Assembly (NCBI GenBank): GCA_018829095.1 | Contig: JAHJUF010000452.1 | Location: 1 to 44,148 of the forward strand | Direction: 5' to 3' | Length of the DNA: 44,148 bases | DNA from: Pseudomonadota bacterium | GTDB taxonomy: Bacteria; Desulfobacterota; Desulfobacteria; Desulfobacterales; Desulfatibacillaceae | Shown: in pieces, positions 27,101 through 35,689 of the stretch | Layout of the letters: every line of letters begins with the position of its first letter | Position numbering within the stretch: the first letter of the stretch is position 1 | Program-made: the position numbers and the translations under genes | The notes under the pieces: model-generated | The model's input: only the letters and a program-made list of their open reading frames with translations | Told to the model about the DNA's origin: nothing | The model's database searches: none

Positions 27101-27886
27101 ATGATCGGAATTTTTGATTCAGGTATCGGCGGGCTCACCGTGGCCCGGGAAGTGATGCGGGCCCTTCCCGACTGCCCGGTGTGCTACCTGGGGGACACGG
27201 CCCGGACGCCCTATGGCAACAAGAGCCCTGAGACCGTCACCCGCTACGCCATCCAGGACACGGAGTTCCTCCTGGCCCAGGGGGCCATGGTGGTGGTGGT
27301 GGCCTGCAACACAGCCTCCGCAGCAGCCTACCACGCCCTTCGCCAGACCTTTGATATCCCCCTGTTCGAGGTCATCACCCCTGTCGTGGAAACCGTTCTC
27401 TCCCTGCCCAAAATCCAGCGGATAGGGGTTATCGGAACCCGGGCAACCGTGGCCAGCGGGATCTACGAGCGCATGATCCGCGAGAGGGATCCCCAAAAAA
27501 GCGTGTTCAGCAAGGCCTGCCCCCTCCTGGTGCCCCTGGTGGAAGAAGGGTGGATGAACAAGCCCGAAACCAGGATGATCGTGAAAAAGTACCTTCATTC
27601 CCTGAAGGTCCGCCAGGTTGACGCCCTCATTTTGGGCTGTACCCACTATCCCCTCCTTAAGGACGTGGTCCAGCAAAAGATCGGAAAACGCGTCCGGGTC
27701 ATCGATTCCTCCCAGGCCGTGGCCAATTCCCTGGTCCGCTTTCTGGAGGACCGTCCCGAACTTCATGACAAGCTCCGCTCTTCGGACCCATCCTGCCTCT
27801 ACGTCACTGACGTCACTGAGCAGTTCGCCAAAATCGCCCAGAGCATCCTACAGCGGAATGTTTCCCTGACCCACGTCGAATTATAG
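27101..27886 (+). CDS. murI: Glutamate racemase
   Basis: MurI converts L- to D-glutamate for peptidoglycan. The 261-residue protein begins MIGIFDSGIGG, where homologues start, so I prefer the ATG at 27101 to the in-frame ATG 13 codons upstream. The two catalytic cysteines are Cys69 (VVACNTASA) and Cys180 (LGCTHYPLL); PYGNKS (37-42) and VIGTRAT are also conserved. No clear Shine-Dalgarno is seen, although GGAAACG lies about ten bases upstream. Its 3' end overlaps the end of the convergent glycosyltransferase gene by six bases, so there is no room for a terminator between them. Confidence 0.97.
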   Translation: MIGIFDSGIGGLTVAREVMRALPDCPVCYLGDTARTPYGNKSPETVTRYAIQDTEFLLAQGAMVVVVACNTASAAAYHALRQTFDIPLFEVITPVVETVLSLPKIQRIGVIGTRATVASGIYERMIRERDPQKSVFSKACPLLVPLVEEGWMNKPETRMIVKKYLHSLKVRQVDALILGCTHYPLLKDVVQQKIGKRVRVIDSSQAVANSLVRFLEDRPELHDKLRSSDPSCLYVTDVTEQFAKIAQSILQRNVSLTHVEL

Positions 27887-28876
27887 GGAATCAGCATTCA
27901 GAGGAACGAGCCCTTCCAGGGCCTCCAGCACCTGGCCTGGATCCATCCAGAAGAGGCAGACCGGTGCCTGGCAAAAGATTTTTTGCTTTTCAAAGCAGGG
28001 TTCACAATCCGTTGGAGCCCGCAAAGCGACTGATCGAGGCCCCAGGGGGCTCCACCGGACCGGGTCCGAGGGACCGAACACGGTGACGGTGGGCACACCC
28101 AAAAACCCCGCCAGGTGGGCCACCCCCGAATCGTTCCCCACGAATCCACCGGCTTCCCGCAACAGACGCGCCAGCCCCCCCACGTCCGAGGGCAGGACCA
28201 GGCAATCCCTGTCCACGCCTGCTGCGGTCAGTTTCTCCCAAAGGCAGGTTTCAGCCGGTCCCAGGACAAAGACCGGGCTTTGTCCCCGGGACTGGAGGAG
28301 CTGAAAAAGGTCCAGAAAACGGTCCAGGTGCCAGCGCTTGCGTGGGCTCCCGGCCCCGGGGTGAAGGACGATCCGGGAAGGGAACAGAGGCGACGGGGTT
28401 CCTGCGGAAAGGGATTTCCAGGAGGGGATCGCTTCCGAAGCCTTTCCGAACAGGGATTCGGAAAGTTCCCGGCGGAGGTGTTCAGCCACGTGAACCCGGA
28501 GATTTACCGGTGGCCGGGGGGAGGCCCGGATAAAAGGCGGGCCGAATCGGGAGAAGCTTTCCCCAAGCTCCCGGGACCCGGAAAAAAGGACCGCCCCATC
28601 CAGGGAGGACAAAACCTCCAGGGCCCGGCGGTCCGGCTGGGAAAACAGGCTGGAAAACCAGGCGCTTTCCACGGGAAACGCCCGGGCGAAGCCGAACACC
28701 TCCCGGGCCAGGGGCATCCAGGTACCCTGGCAGACCAGGAAAGCCTGGGCGAGGTTCTCCGGGCCCAGGACATCCCGGAGGGCCCATAGGGCCAGGATCA
28801 GGTCCCCCAGGGCGGCCTGGTGAACCACCAGGAGCCGTCCCCGGCCCGGTATCCGCCACCCGGGCACCGCATTCAA
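27881..28876 (-). CDS. Glycosyltransferase family 9 (heptosyltransferase-like)
   Basis: This 331-residue protein belongs to GT9, the ADP-heptose:LPS heptosyltransferases that build the inner core of lipopolysaccharide on the cytosolic face. The N-terminal Rossmann half starts RLLVVHQAALGDLILALWAL, and the C-terminal half carries IVLHPGAGSPRKRW and the nucleotide-sugar site FVGNDSGVAHLAG followed by TVFGPSDPVRW. The start is probably TTG at 28876, overlapping the cobB stop (TTGA); GTG nine bases further on is an alternative. It is the last gene of a six-gene run; its function seems unrelated to the deacylases before it. The exact acceptor sugar cannot be read from sequence. Confidence 0.88.
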   Translation of the reverse strand: MNAVPGWRIPGRGRLLVVHQAALGDLILALWALRDVLGPENLAQAFLVCQGTWMPLAREVFGFARAFPVESAWFSSLFSQPDRRALEVLSSLDGAVLFSGSRELGESFSRFGPPFIRASPRPPVNLRVHVAEHLRRELSESLFGKASEAIPSWKSLSAGTPSPLFPSRIVLHPGAGSPRKRWHLDRFLDLFQLLQSRGQSPVFVLGPAETCLWEKLTAAGVDRDCLVLPSDVGGLARLLREAGGFVGNDSGVAHLAGFLGVPTVTVFGPSDPVRWSPLGPRSVALRAPTDCEPCFEKQKIFCQAPVCLFWMDPGQVLEALEGLVPLNADSL

Positions 28877-29631
28877 TGTCGTCGGCCCCTGGGCGGAAGG
28901 CCGGCCGCCACCTGTCCCAGGATCTTCCCCGCCTCGCCGAACAGGGAATAATCCGCCACCCTGGCCGAAAGAGGCGTAGGCTCCTGGTTGATCTCCACCA
29001 CCTTGGCCCCGGTGCTTTTGGCGACCCCGGGCAGGCTTGCCACGGGTTGGACCACGGCGGAGGTTCCCACCACGAGCATGAGGTTGCAGGCCTCGGCCAG
29101 TTGAAAGGATCGCTCCAGGGCCTGGGGCGGAATCATCTCCCCGAAGAAAACGCAGTCCGGCCGGAGGATGCCGCCGCAGGAACACCGGGGCGGAAGGGTT
29201 TCCAAGCTCACCAGGGTTGTGGGGATCTGTTTCCCGCAATCCAGGCAGAGTTGCCTGGCAAAGCTGCCGTGAAACTCGATGACGTCCGTGTTTCCAGCTG
29301 CCTGGTGCAGGCCGTCCACGTTCTGGGTGATGACCGTGGAAAGGTATCCGGCTTCCTCCAGCCGGGCCAGGCCCTGGTGGGAAGTCCCGGGCCGCACCCT
29401 GTTCAGAAGATGGTGCATTTCCCGGAGCAGCAGATCCCATACCCTGGCCGGATTCCTCATGAAAGCATCAATGTGGGCCACCTCCATGGGATCAAACCGT
29501 TCCCACAGGCCCCCCTTGCCCCGGAACGGAGGGATGCCGCTCTCCACGGAAACCCCGGCGCCGGTCAGGACCACAGTGAGCCGTGAGGCCTTAAGGTCCT
29601 CCGTCAGCCTGGAAATCAGTTCCTCGTTCAT
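28873..29631 (-). CDS. cobB: NAD+-dependent protein deacylase (sirtuin)
   Basis: This 252-residue sirtuin removes acetyl groups from protein lysines while consuming NAD+; bacterial CobB reactivates acetyl-CoA synthetase. Visible motifs: GAGVSVESGIPPFRG (24-38), TQNVDGLHQ (102-110), catalytic His121 in FHGS, four zinc cysteines (129, 132, 150, 152), GTSAVV and INQEPTP. The Tyr-x-x-Arg pair that marks desuccinylases such as E. coli CobB is missing (about 62-72 reads ARVWDLLLREM), so deacetylation is more likely. The ATG at 29631 lies nine bases after the hydrolase stop. It shares a run with an AcuC-like deacetylase and an AcuB-like protein. Confidence 0.95.
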   Translation of the reverse strand: MNEELISRLTEDLKASRLTVVLTGAGVSVESGIPPFRGKGGLWERFDPMEVAHIDAFMRNPARVWDLLLREMHHLLNRVRPGTSHQGLARLEEAGYLSTVITQNVDGLHQAAGNTDVIEFHGSFARQLCLDCGKQIPTTLVSLETLPPRCSCGGILRPDCVFFGEMIPPQALERSFQLAEACNLMLVVGTSAVVQPVASLPGVAKSTGAKVVEINQEPTPLSARVADYSLFGEAGKILGQVAAGLPPRGRRH

Positions 29632-29640
29632 CCTTTTGCC

Positions 29641-30483
29641 CTACACCCGAATTTCCGAACCCACGGCCACCGCAAAGCATTCGGTGTCCGAACCCATTTC
29701 CCTCAATATTTCCCGGGAATGCTCCACGATCCGGTCCACTTCGTCATCCGTTCGGTCCTGGTTGTGATGGAAAAGCCCCAGGCGCCCCACCCCAGCCTCG
29801 GCGGCCAGTTGGACCGCCCTTGGATACGAGGCATGCCCCCACCCCTGTTTGCCGCCCGCGTACTCCTCGGCGGTGTATTCCGCATCGTGGTAAAGCACGT
29901 CTGCGTCCCGGACGAATTCCCGGTACTCTTCAAAGGAAAGGCCCCCGGGGTGGGCAAAATCCAGCTCGTTGTCCGTGAGGAAAACAAAGCTCCTGCCGTC
30001 CTCGGTGATACGGTATCCGGCGCCCCGGTTTGGATGGGAAAGGGGAATGGAGGAGACGGTGACCGAATCAATGGTCAGATCCGAAGGGCATACCGGCTCG
30101 AAGACCATGTTGGCCCGAAGGTCCGAGGGCCTTACCGGGAAATTGGGAGGGGCCATGACCCGGCTGATGAGGTTCTCCACGTATTGCCTGGCATAGGGGC
30201 ATCCCTGGAGACGGACCTGGGCATCCGGATGGTAAAGGAGATGGAAAAAGGGGAATCCCATGAGATGATCCCAGTGGGCGTGGGTGAACAGGAAGTCGCA
30301 GGAAAGCTCGCCGTTTTTCACCATCTGTTTTCCCAGCTTCCGGATTCCCGTTCCCGCATCCAGGATGATCACGGCGTCGTTCTTGGTACGGAGCTCCAGG
30401 CAGGTGGTCTCCCCCCCATAGCGGAGGAACTCCGGACCGCACACCGAAATGGAGCCCCGTGCCCCCCAGCATCGAATGATCAT
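29641..30483 (-). CDS. Metallo-beta-lactamase-fold hydrolase (PhnP-like)
   Basis: This 280-residue protein has the metallo-beta-lactamase fold with the motif THAHWDHLMG (His68, His70, Asp72, His73). Further likely ligands are in LSHPNRG, the HDAEYT stretch and GLFHHNQ. It starts MIIRCWGARGSISV and has GGETTCLEL, typical of the COG1235-type phosphodiesterases that include PhnP and other cyclic-phosphodiesterases. The substrate is unknown. ATG at 30483 is preceded by GGAAAGG; upstream codons are open but lack family sequence. It is 40 bases after prmA and nine before cobB. Confidence 0.85.
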   Translation of the reverse strand: MIIRCWGARGSISVCGPEFLRYGGETTCLELRTKNDAVIILDAGTGIRKLGKQMVKNGELSCDFLFTHAHWDHLMGFPFFHLLYHPDAQVRLQGCPYARQYVENLISRVMAPPNFPVRPSDLRANMVFEPVCPSDLTIDSVTVSSIPLSHPNRGAGYRITEDGRSFVFLTDNELDFAHPGGLSFEEYREFVRDADVLYHDAEYTAEEYAGGKQGWGHASYPRAVQLAAEAGVGRLGLFHHNQDRTDDEVDRIVEHSREILREMGSDTECFAVAVGSEIRV

Positions 30484-30523
30484 CTTCAGGGCCTTTCCGT
30501 GAAAAGAAAACGAACGATTCCGC

Positions 30524-31369
30524 TCAAAGCGGCAATGGCTTTTCGGCAAGGAGGGTGAACCAGGTGTTCTCCCAATCCCATTCCCGGACGATCCCGTGCC
30601 CGGAAACCTCCAGCACACCCTTGATTTCCCGGACCTCGGAACGAAGGAGGCCCGAGAGGATGAATCGCGGGTGGTCCGCAAATTCCGGACGAAGGAAAAG
30701 TTTTTTCATCACGGCAAAATGGATATTGGCCACCACCAGGTCCGCAGGCTGGTCCGCGAAATCCTCCGCGTTACCCTGGACCACGGTGATGGTGTCCGAA
30801 CATCCGTTTTCCAGGACATTCCTCTGAGCGGTATCCGCGGCCAGGGGATTCAGGTCCACGGCCAGGACCTCTTCCGCTCCCAGGGCTGAGGCCGCCAGGG
30901 CCAGGAGACCAGTCCCCGTACCTAGGTCCAGGACCCGGCTGGCTGGACACTCCCCCATGGCCAGGGCAAGGGCCAGGAGGCAGTCCCGGGTGGTGGGGTG
31001 GGTTCCCGTTCCAAAGACCACGCCGGGGTCTATGGCGATGGCCAGGCTTCCCAGGGGAACGGCCCCCGGATTCCAGGGCGTGTGCACGTAGAACGGCCCA
31101 GCGGAAAAAGCTTCCCCCTCCCCCCCTTGCCACTGGTCAAAGGTGGTGGTGAAGCGGTCCAGGACGAAAATTTGACCCTGGAGATCCTTTGCCCGGTTTA
31201 CGGCCTCGTCGGCTGGGGAGGAAAAGAAAAGGAAACTCGTGTCCTCCTCCACCCAGTTGCCAATAAAATCTCGGCCCAGCCCCCGTTCCATCTCCCGGGA
31301 AAGCCTGGCCGAGAGATGATAGATGTACAAATCCCCATAGGGGCATGCCTTGGGGTGCTCTGGATTCAC
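30524..31369 (-). CDS. prmA: Ribosomal protein L11 methyltransferase PrmA
   Basis: PrmA trimethylates lysines (and the N-terminus) of ribosomal protein L11 using SAM. The 281-residue protein has the PrmA-specific motif DPGVVFGTGTHPTT (about 114-127) and SAM motif I LDLGTGTGLLALAA (147-160), followed by VLAVDLNPLAA and VVANI near 230. In E. coli the last motif reads NILA; here it is NIHF, a small departure. The start is GTG at 31369, overlapping the stop of the CBS-ACT gene (GTGA), with AAGGGGGA upstream. The N-terminal substrate-recognition domain is more divergent than the catalytic part, so a related protein methyltransferase is possible. Confidence 0.88.
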   Translation of the reverse strand: MNPEHPKACPYGDLYIYHLSARLSREMERGLGRDFIGNWVEEDTSFLFFSSPADEAVNRAKDLQGQIFVLDRFTTTFDQWQGGEGEAFSAGPFYVHTPWNPGAVPLGSLAIAIDPGVVFGTGTHPTTRDCLLALALAMGECPASRVLDLGTGTGLLALAASALGAEEVLAVDLNPLAADTAQRNVLENGCSDTITVVQGNAEDFADQPADLVVANIHFAVMKKLFLRPEFADHPRFILSGLLRSEVREIKGVLEVSGHGIVREWDWENTWFTLLAEKPLPL

Positions 31370-32058
31370 AGGTCCCCCTTCCCCGGAATGCGGGCCAGGT
31401 TCTCCATGTACCAGGAAACCGGGTCGACCAGGGTGAATCCCGCTTTGGACAGGCGTTTTTTCAGGCCGGCCACGTTGATGGTGTGCACATAGGGGAAAAC
31501 GGCCCGCTTTTCCCGGTCCCAGTGACGGGACACCAGGATGCTGCCGATGGAGACGTTCTCCTCGGTGAGGATGTCCACGATCTTCTTGATCTCCCCCAGC
31601 CTGTGCTCCGCCACGATACATAGAAGCGATCCGGGCTCGCCGATACCCATAACGTTGATAAAGGACTGGAGCAGGTCCCGGACGCTGACGATCCCTAGGA
31701 TGCAGCCGTTCTCATCCACCACCGGAAGAGCTCCGACCCTGCGTTTCTGGATGAGGAGCAAGGCGTCCTGGACCGTGTTGGCAACCGACAGGGTGACGAG
31801 GTTTCGGCTCATGACCTCCTCCACCCGCGTGTCCCGGAAGCGCGACAACCCGGCGTTTCCCTCCTCCGGGGTGCACAGGCAGGAAGGCATGGCGCTCCTC
31901 AGGTCCCGGTCCGTCACAATGCCTACAAGCCGGTTCCCGTTATCCACCACCGGAAGGTGGCGGATGCGCTTTTCCTGCATCAGGGCCTCGGCTTCGGCCA
32001 GGGTGGCCCCGAGGCCCACGGTGACGACCTTGCGGGTCATGGATCGGCTGATGAACAT
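31366..32058 (-). CDS. CBS-CBS-ACT protein, AcuB-like
   Basis: This 230-residue protein has two CBS domains (about 1-62 and 78-135) that together form a nucleotide-binding Bateman module, and an ACT-like C-terminal domain (about 140-215). The CBS repeats are clear: MTRKVVTVGLGATLAEA... with HLPVVDNGNRLVGIVTDRDL, and MSRNLVTLSVANTVQDA... with ALPVVDENGCILGIVSVRDL. The same order is found in AcuB of the Bacillus acuABC locus, and the AcuC-like gene lies 30 bases upstream. An adenine-nucleotide or small-molecule sensor that acts with AcuC is plausible but inferred. No enzymatic motif is present. Confidence 0.88.
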   Translation of the reverse strand: MFISRSMTRKVVTVGLGATLAEAEALMQEKRIRHLPVVDNGNRLVGIVTDRDLRSAMPSCLCTPEEGNAGLSRFRDTRVEEVMSRNLVTLSVANTVQDALLLIQKRRVGALPVVDENGCILGIVSVRDLLQSFINVMGIGEPGSLLCIVAEHRLGEIKKIVDILTEENVSIGSILVSRHWDREKRAVFPYVHTINVAGLKKRLSKAGFTLVDPVSWYMENLARIPGKGDL

Positions 32059-32088
32059 CTGGTTTCTCCCCTGAAAATGGGCCTGGAA

Positions 32089-33069
32089 TCATTCATCCAG
32101 GAGGATGCGCACATGATCGGCGGCCAGCCGCGCCAGGCACGGAAGACAATACCCACCCTCCAATACGCTCACCATTCGTCCATGGCAAAGGCGGTGGGCC
32201 ATGGCGTGGATGACGCGGAACACGGCGGCATAACCGGCGTCGGTGAGGGCCATGTCCGCCATTTCATCGTTGGCATGGGCATCGAATCCCGTGGAAACCA
32301 GGACGAATTCTGGCAAAAAGTCGTTCATGACAGGGATAAGGTCCCGGCGGATCCGGTACTCGTATTCCGCGTCCGAGGAACCGGGGGGCATAGGGGCGTT
32401 TTTTGTGGCTCCCACTCCAAGCCCCTTTCCCTCCTCGAACTCCCGGCCCGTGCCGGGAAAGGCGAAGCTCGGATGCTCATGAATGGAATAGTAGAAGACC
32501 GTGGGGTCTTCCTCGAACAGGGCCTGGGTGCCGTTTCCATGATGGACGTCAATGTCCACGATGGCGATGCGGGACAGCTTCCATTTTTTCTGCAGGTAGC
32601 GGGCGGCCACGGCCACGTTGTTGAAAAAACAGAACCCCAGGGCCGAGGAGCGGCCAGCGTGATGTCCGGGCGGCCGGACGGCGCAAAAAGCGTTTCTCAC
32701 CCTTCCCCGCATCACCAGGTCCGTGGCCTTCAAGACCGCGCCCACGGCAAGCTTGGCCACTTCAAAGGTTTCCTTGCCCATGGCGTTGTCGGAATGTCCG
32801 AAATAAGGCTCCCCGCTCTTGCAGGCCTGCTTGAACTTTTGGATGTAGGACCGGTCGTGGACCGCTTCCAGCCACTTCATGCCCGCCGGCCGCGCGGTCC
32901 GGATCAGCAGCCGGTCCAGCAGGCCGGCGTTTTTGATCCCTCCGTACAGGGCACCCAGGCGCTGGGCGCATTCCGGATGGCTCCAACCCGTGTCGTGGAG
33001 GAGGAATCTCCTGTCATACAACAGGGCCGTGTGGTTCCTGGCGGGGCCTTTGGGGCTGAACCATCCCAT
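32089..33069 (-). CDS. Zinc-dependent histone-deacetylase-family protein (AcuC-like)
   Basis: This 326-residue protein is a member of the arginase/deacetylase superfamily (class I/II HDAC, AcuC, polyamine deacetylases). All key residues are present: His136-His137 in PPGHHAG, zinc ligands Asp174 and His176 in DIDVHHGNG, Asp263 in STGFDAH, and the catalytic Tyr307 in EGGYCLP. Bacterial AcuC removes acetyl groups from acetyl-CoA synthetase; other relatives act on polyamines. The adjacent AcuB-like gene favours AcuC, but no acuA acetyltransferase or acs is in the window. The ATG at 33069 follows GGGGAATCC. A 174-base spacer separates it from cooC. Confidence 0.92.
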   Translation of the reverse strand: MGWFSPKGPARNHTALLYDRRFLLHDTGWSHPECAQRLGALYGGIKNAGLLDRLLIRTARPAGMKWLEAVHDRSYIQKFKQACKSGEPYFGHSDNAMGKETFEVAKLAVGAVLKATDLVMRGRVRNAFCAVRPPGHHAGRSSALGFCFFNNVAVAARYLQKKWKLSRIAIVDIDVHHGNGTQALFEEDPTVFYYSIHEHPSFAFPGTGREFEEGKGLGVGATKNAPMPPGSSDAEYEYRIRRDLIPVMNDFLPEFVLVSTGFDAHANDEMADMALTDAGYAAVFRVIHAMAHRLCHGRMVSVLEGGYCLPCLARLAADHVRILLDE

Positions 33070-33183
33070 TTGGATTCCCCGGGTATTATCGCTTGGTGTT
33101 CAGGGGGGTCGGGTCAGGCTGTGAATAACATCCCGTTTTCGGGAAAGGCCAGCCGCGCCGGGGCAGCCGCACAAGGCAATGAT

Positions 33184-33243
33184 CGGCTTTTCCGGCCCCT
33201 GCCCTTTCCTGTTGCCGGGGCAAGGACCGGAAGAAAAAGCCCG
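33184..33243 (-). terminator. Hairpin directly after cooC, possible terminator
   Basis: Immediately after the cooC stop codon the minus strand reads CGGGCTTTTTCTTCCGG (33243-33227), which pairs with CCGGAAAAGCCG (33195-33184). An inner TTGCCC/GGGCA pair closes the loop further. There is no U-run after it, so it may be an mRNA-stabilising or attenuating structure rather than a classic terminator. Confidence 0.5.
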
Positions 33244-33993
33244 TCAGTCCATGATCTTGTCGAAAATGGCAAAAGCCTCCCGGACCACCTGGGTGTCCTC
33301 TGGAAGGCGAATGGTGGGGGTCCCGGCGAGATCGTAGTCGTAAACCGCCTGGTCCGTGCCGATGACGCCCACGAGGTTCAGGCCCTCTTCCTTCACGACT
33401 TCCAGGAGCCGGTCATCGGGGGGGCCCTGGACCTGGTTGATGACCAGGAAACTCTTACCCACCCCGATGTTCAGTGCCTTGGATAGCTTGTCGATGCGTC
33501 CTGCGGCCTGGAGGCTCCGGCGGGAGGCGTCCGAGACGATAAGGAGCACATCCACGTTTTTGGTGGTCAGGCGGCTGATGTGTTCCATGCCCGCCTCGTT
33601 GTCCATGACCACGTACTCATAGTTGTCGGTGAGCCTCTCCAGGAAGCGCGTGAGAAGGGTGTTGGCCGCGCAGTAGCAGCCCGATCCCTCGGGCTGGCCC
33701 ATGACCACCAGGTCGAAGTCGTCTCCCTCGGCCACGGATTCCTCCATCTTCATCTCGATGAAGATATCCTTGGTCATGCCCGGGGGAACCTTGCCCGTTT
33801 TCATCTGCTCCCGGGCTTCTCCCAGGGTGATGGTCACGGGAAGGCCCAACACCTCGTTGAAGTTGGCATTGGAGTCGGCGTCCACAGCAAGGATGGGCGA
33901 TTTGCCTTTTTTGATCAGGTATTTCACCAATAGTCCGGCCAGGGTGGTTTTGCCTGTTCCACCCTTTCCAGCCAGTGCGATGGAAAACTGCAT
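33244..33993 (-). CDS. cooC: CooC-type ATPase, CO dehydrogenase maturation
   Basis: This 249-residue ATPase belongs to the MinD/ParA-like group that inserts nickel into CO dehydrogenase or acetyl-CoA synthase (CooC, AcsF). The P-loop KGGTGKTT (10-17) has the deviant lysine, and the metal-binding Cys-x-Cys of CooC proteins is present as Cys106 and Cys108 in GSGCYCAAN. Further blocks are VDADSNANFNEVLG and VMDNEAGMEHISR. CODH genes are not in the window, so this is an isolated maturation gene, or one of several paralogues. ATG at 33993 is preceded by a purine-rich stretch (AAAAGGAAGG). It is divergent from the TPP riboswitch and thiC. Confidence 0.9.
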   Translation of the reverse strand: MQFSIALAGKGGTGKTTLAGLLVKYLIKKGKSPILAVDADSNANFNEVLGLPVTITLGEAREQMKTGKVPPGMTKDIFIEMKMEESVAEGDDFDLVVMGQPEGSGCYCAANTLLTRFLERLTDNYEYVVMDNEAGMEHISRLTTKNVDVLLIVSDASRRSLQAAGRIDKLSKALNIGVGKSFLVINQVQGPPDDRLLEVVKEEGLNLVGVIGTDQAVYDYDLAGTPTIRLPEDTQVVREAFAIFDKIMD

Positions 33994-34047
33994 GAATGAA
34001 ATCCTTCCTTTTCCCGGGATGGTTCGGCATGCCAGCCGCCTTGCGGC

Positions 34048-34076
34048 AGGTTAGGCTTTCACCCTGGAACAGTCAA
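34048..34076 (-). promoter_or_regulatory. Promoter of cooC
   Basis: On the minus strand TTGACT (34076-34071) is followed after 17 bases by TAACCT (34053-34048), about 55 bases before the cooC start. A short hairpin GCCGC-AA-GGCGGC follows in the leader. The -35 box is good, the -10 box only partial. Confidence 0.5.
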
Positions 34077-34109
34077 GCATCAACCTCTTTTCCAGCGGGC
34101 AAACTATCG

Positions 34110-34138
34110 TTGACGCGCCAGGAAGGCGCGGCTAAACT
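34110..34138 (+). promoter_or_regulatory. Promoter of thiC
   Basis: TTGACG (34110-34115) and TAAACT (34133-34138) are 17 bases apart, just upstream of the TPP riboswitch. Transcription starting near 34145 would include the whole aptamer. Confidence 0.6.
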
Positions 34139-34150
34139 GAACTCTGCTCA

Positions 34151-34230
34151 TTGGGGGTGTCGCGTACTGAGAGTCCGCTTTGACCGGACAACCCTTTGAA
34201 CCTGATCAGGATAATGCCTGCGAAGGGAAA
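34151..34230 (+). ncRNA. TPP (THI-box) riboswitch
   Basis: The conserved THI element is visible: GGGGGTGTC (34153-34161), ACTGAGAG (34166-34173), ACCCTTTGAACCTGATC (34190-34206) and GGATAATGCCTGCGAAGGGA (34209-34228), in the order and spacing of the TPP aptamer. It senses thiamine pyrophosphate and here must control thiC, whose start is 71 bases downstream. The hairpin with T-run at 34259-34290 is the likely expression platform, so ligand binding would stop transcription. Confidence 0.96.
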
Positions 34231-34258
34231 TGGGCGGAAATACCGGGTGTATTTTCGC

Positions 34259-34290
34259 GCCGCTCCCCCCAGGGGGCGGCTTTTGTTTTT
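34259..34290 (+). terminator. Riboswitch-controlled terminator
   Basis: GCCGC-T-CCCCC (34259-34269) pairs with GGGGGCGGC (34272-34280) and is followed by TTTTGTTTTT. It lies between the TPP aptamer and the thiC start, as expected for transcription attenuation. I did not identify the antiterminator strand. Confidence 0.8.
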
Positions 34291-34301
34291 TCAAGGAAAG
34301 G

Positions 34302-35612
<1,311 letters not shown>

Positions 35613-35618
35613 GGGCTG

Positions 35619-35680
35619 TTTCCAAAGAAGATTTGATCATGGGGTTTTCCGGCCCATGGCAATAGAAATCCTTTTGGAAG
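35619..35680. terminator. Nested inverted repeat between thiC and cheR
   Basis: Between the two convergent genes TTTCCAAAG (35619-35627) pairs with CTTTTGGAA (35671-35679) and, inside it, CATGGG (35638-35643) with CCCATG (35653-35658). No T-run follows directly, so a bidirectional terminator is possible but not clear. Confidence 0.4.
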
Positions 35681-35689
35681 CACCCTTAG

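Noticed and set aside
28877-29440. N-terminal extension of the GT9 protein over cobB
   Set aside because: The extension is Gly/Pro/Arg-rich out-of-frame cobB sequence. The glycosyltransferase fold starts after the TTG at 28876.
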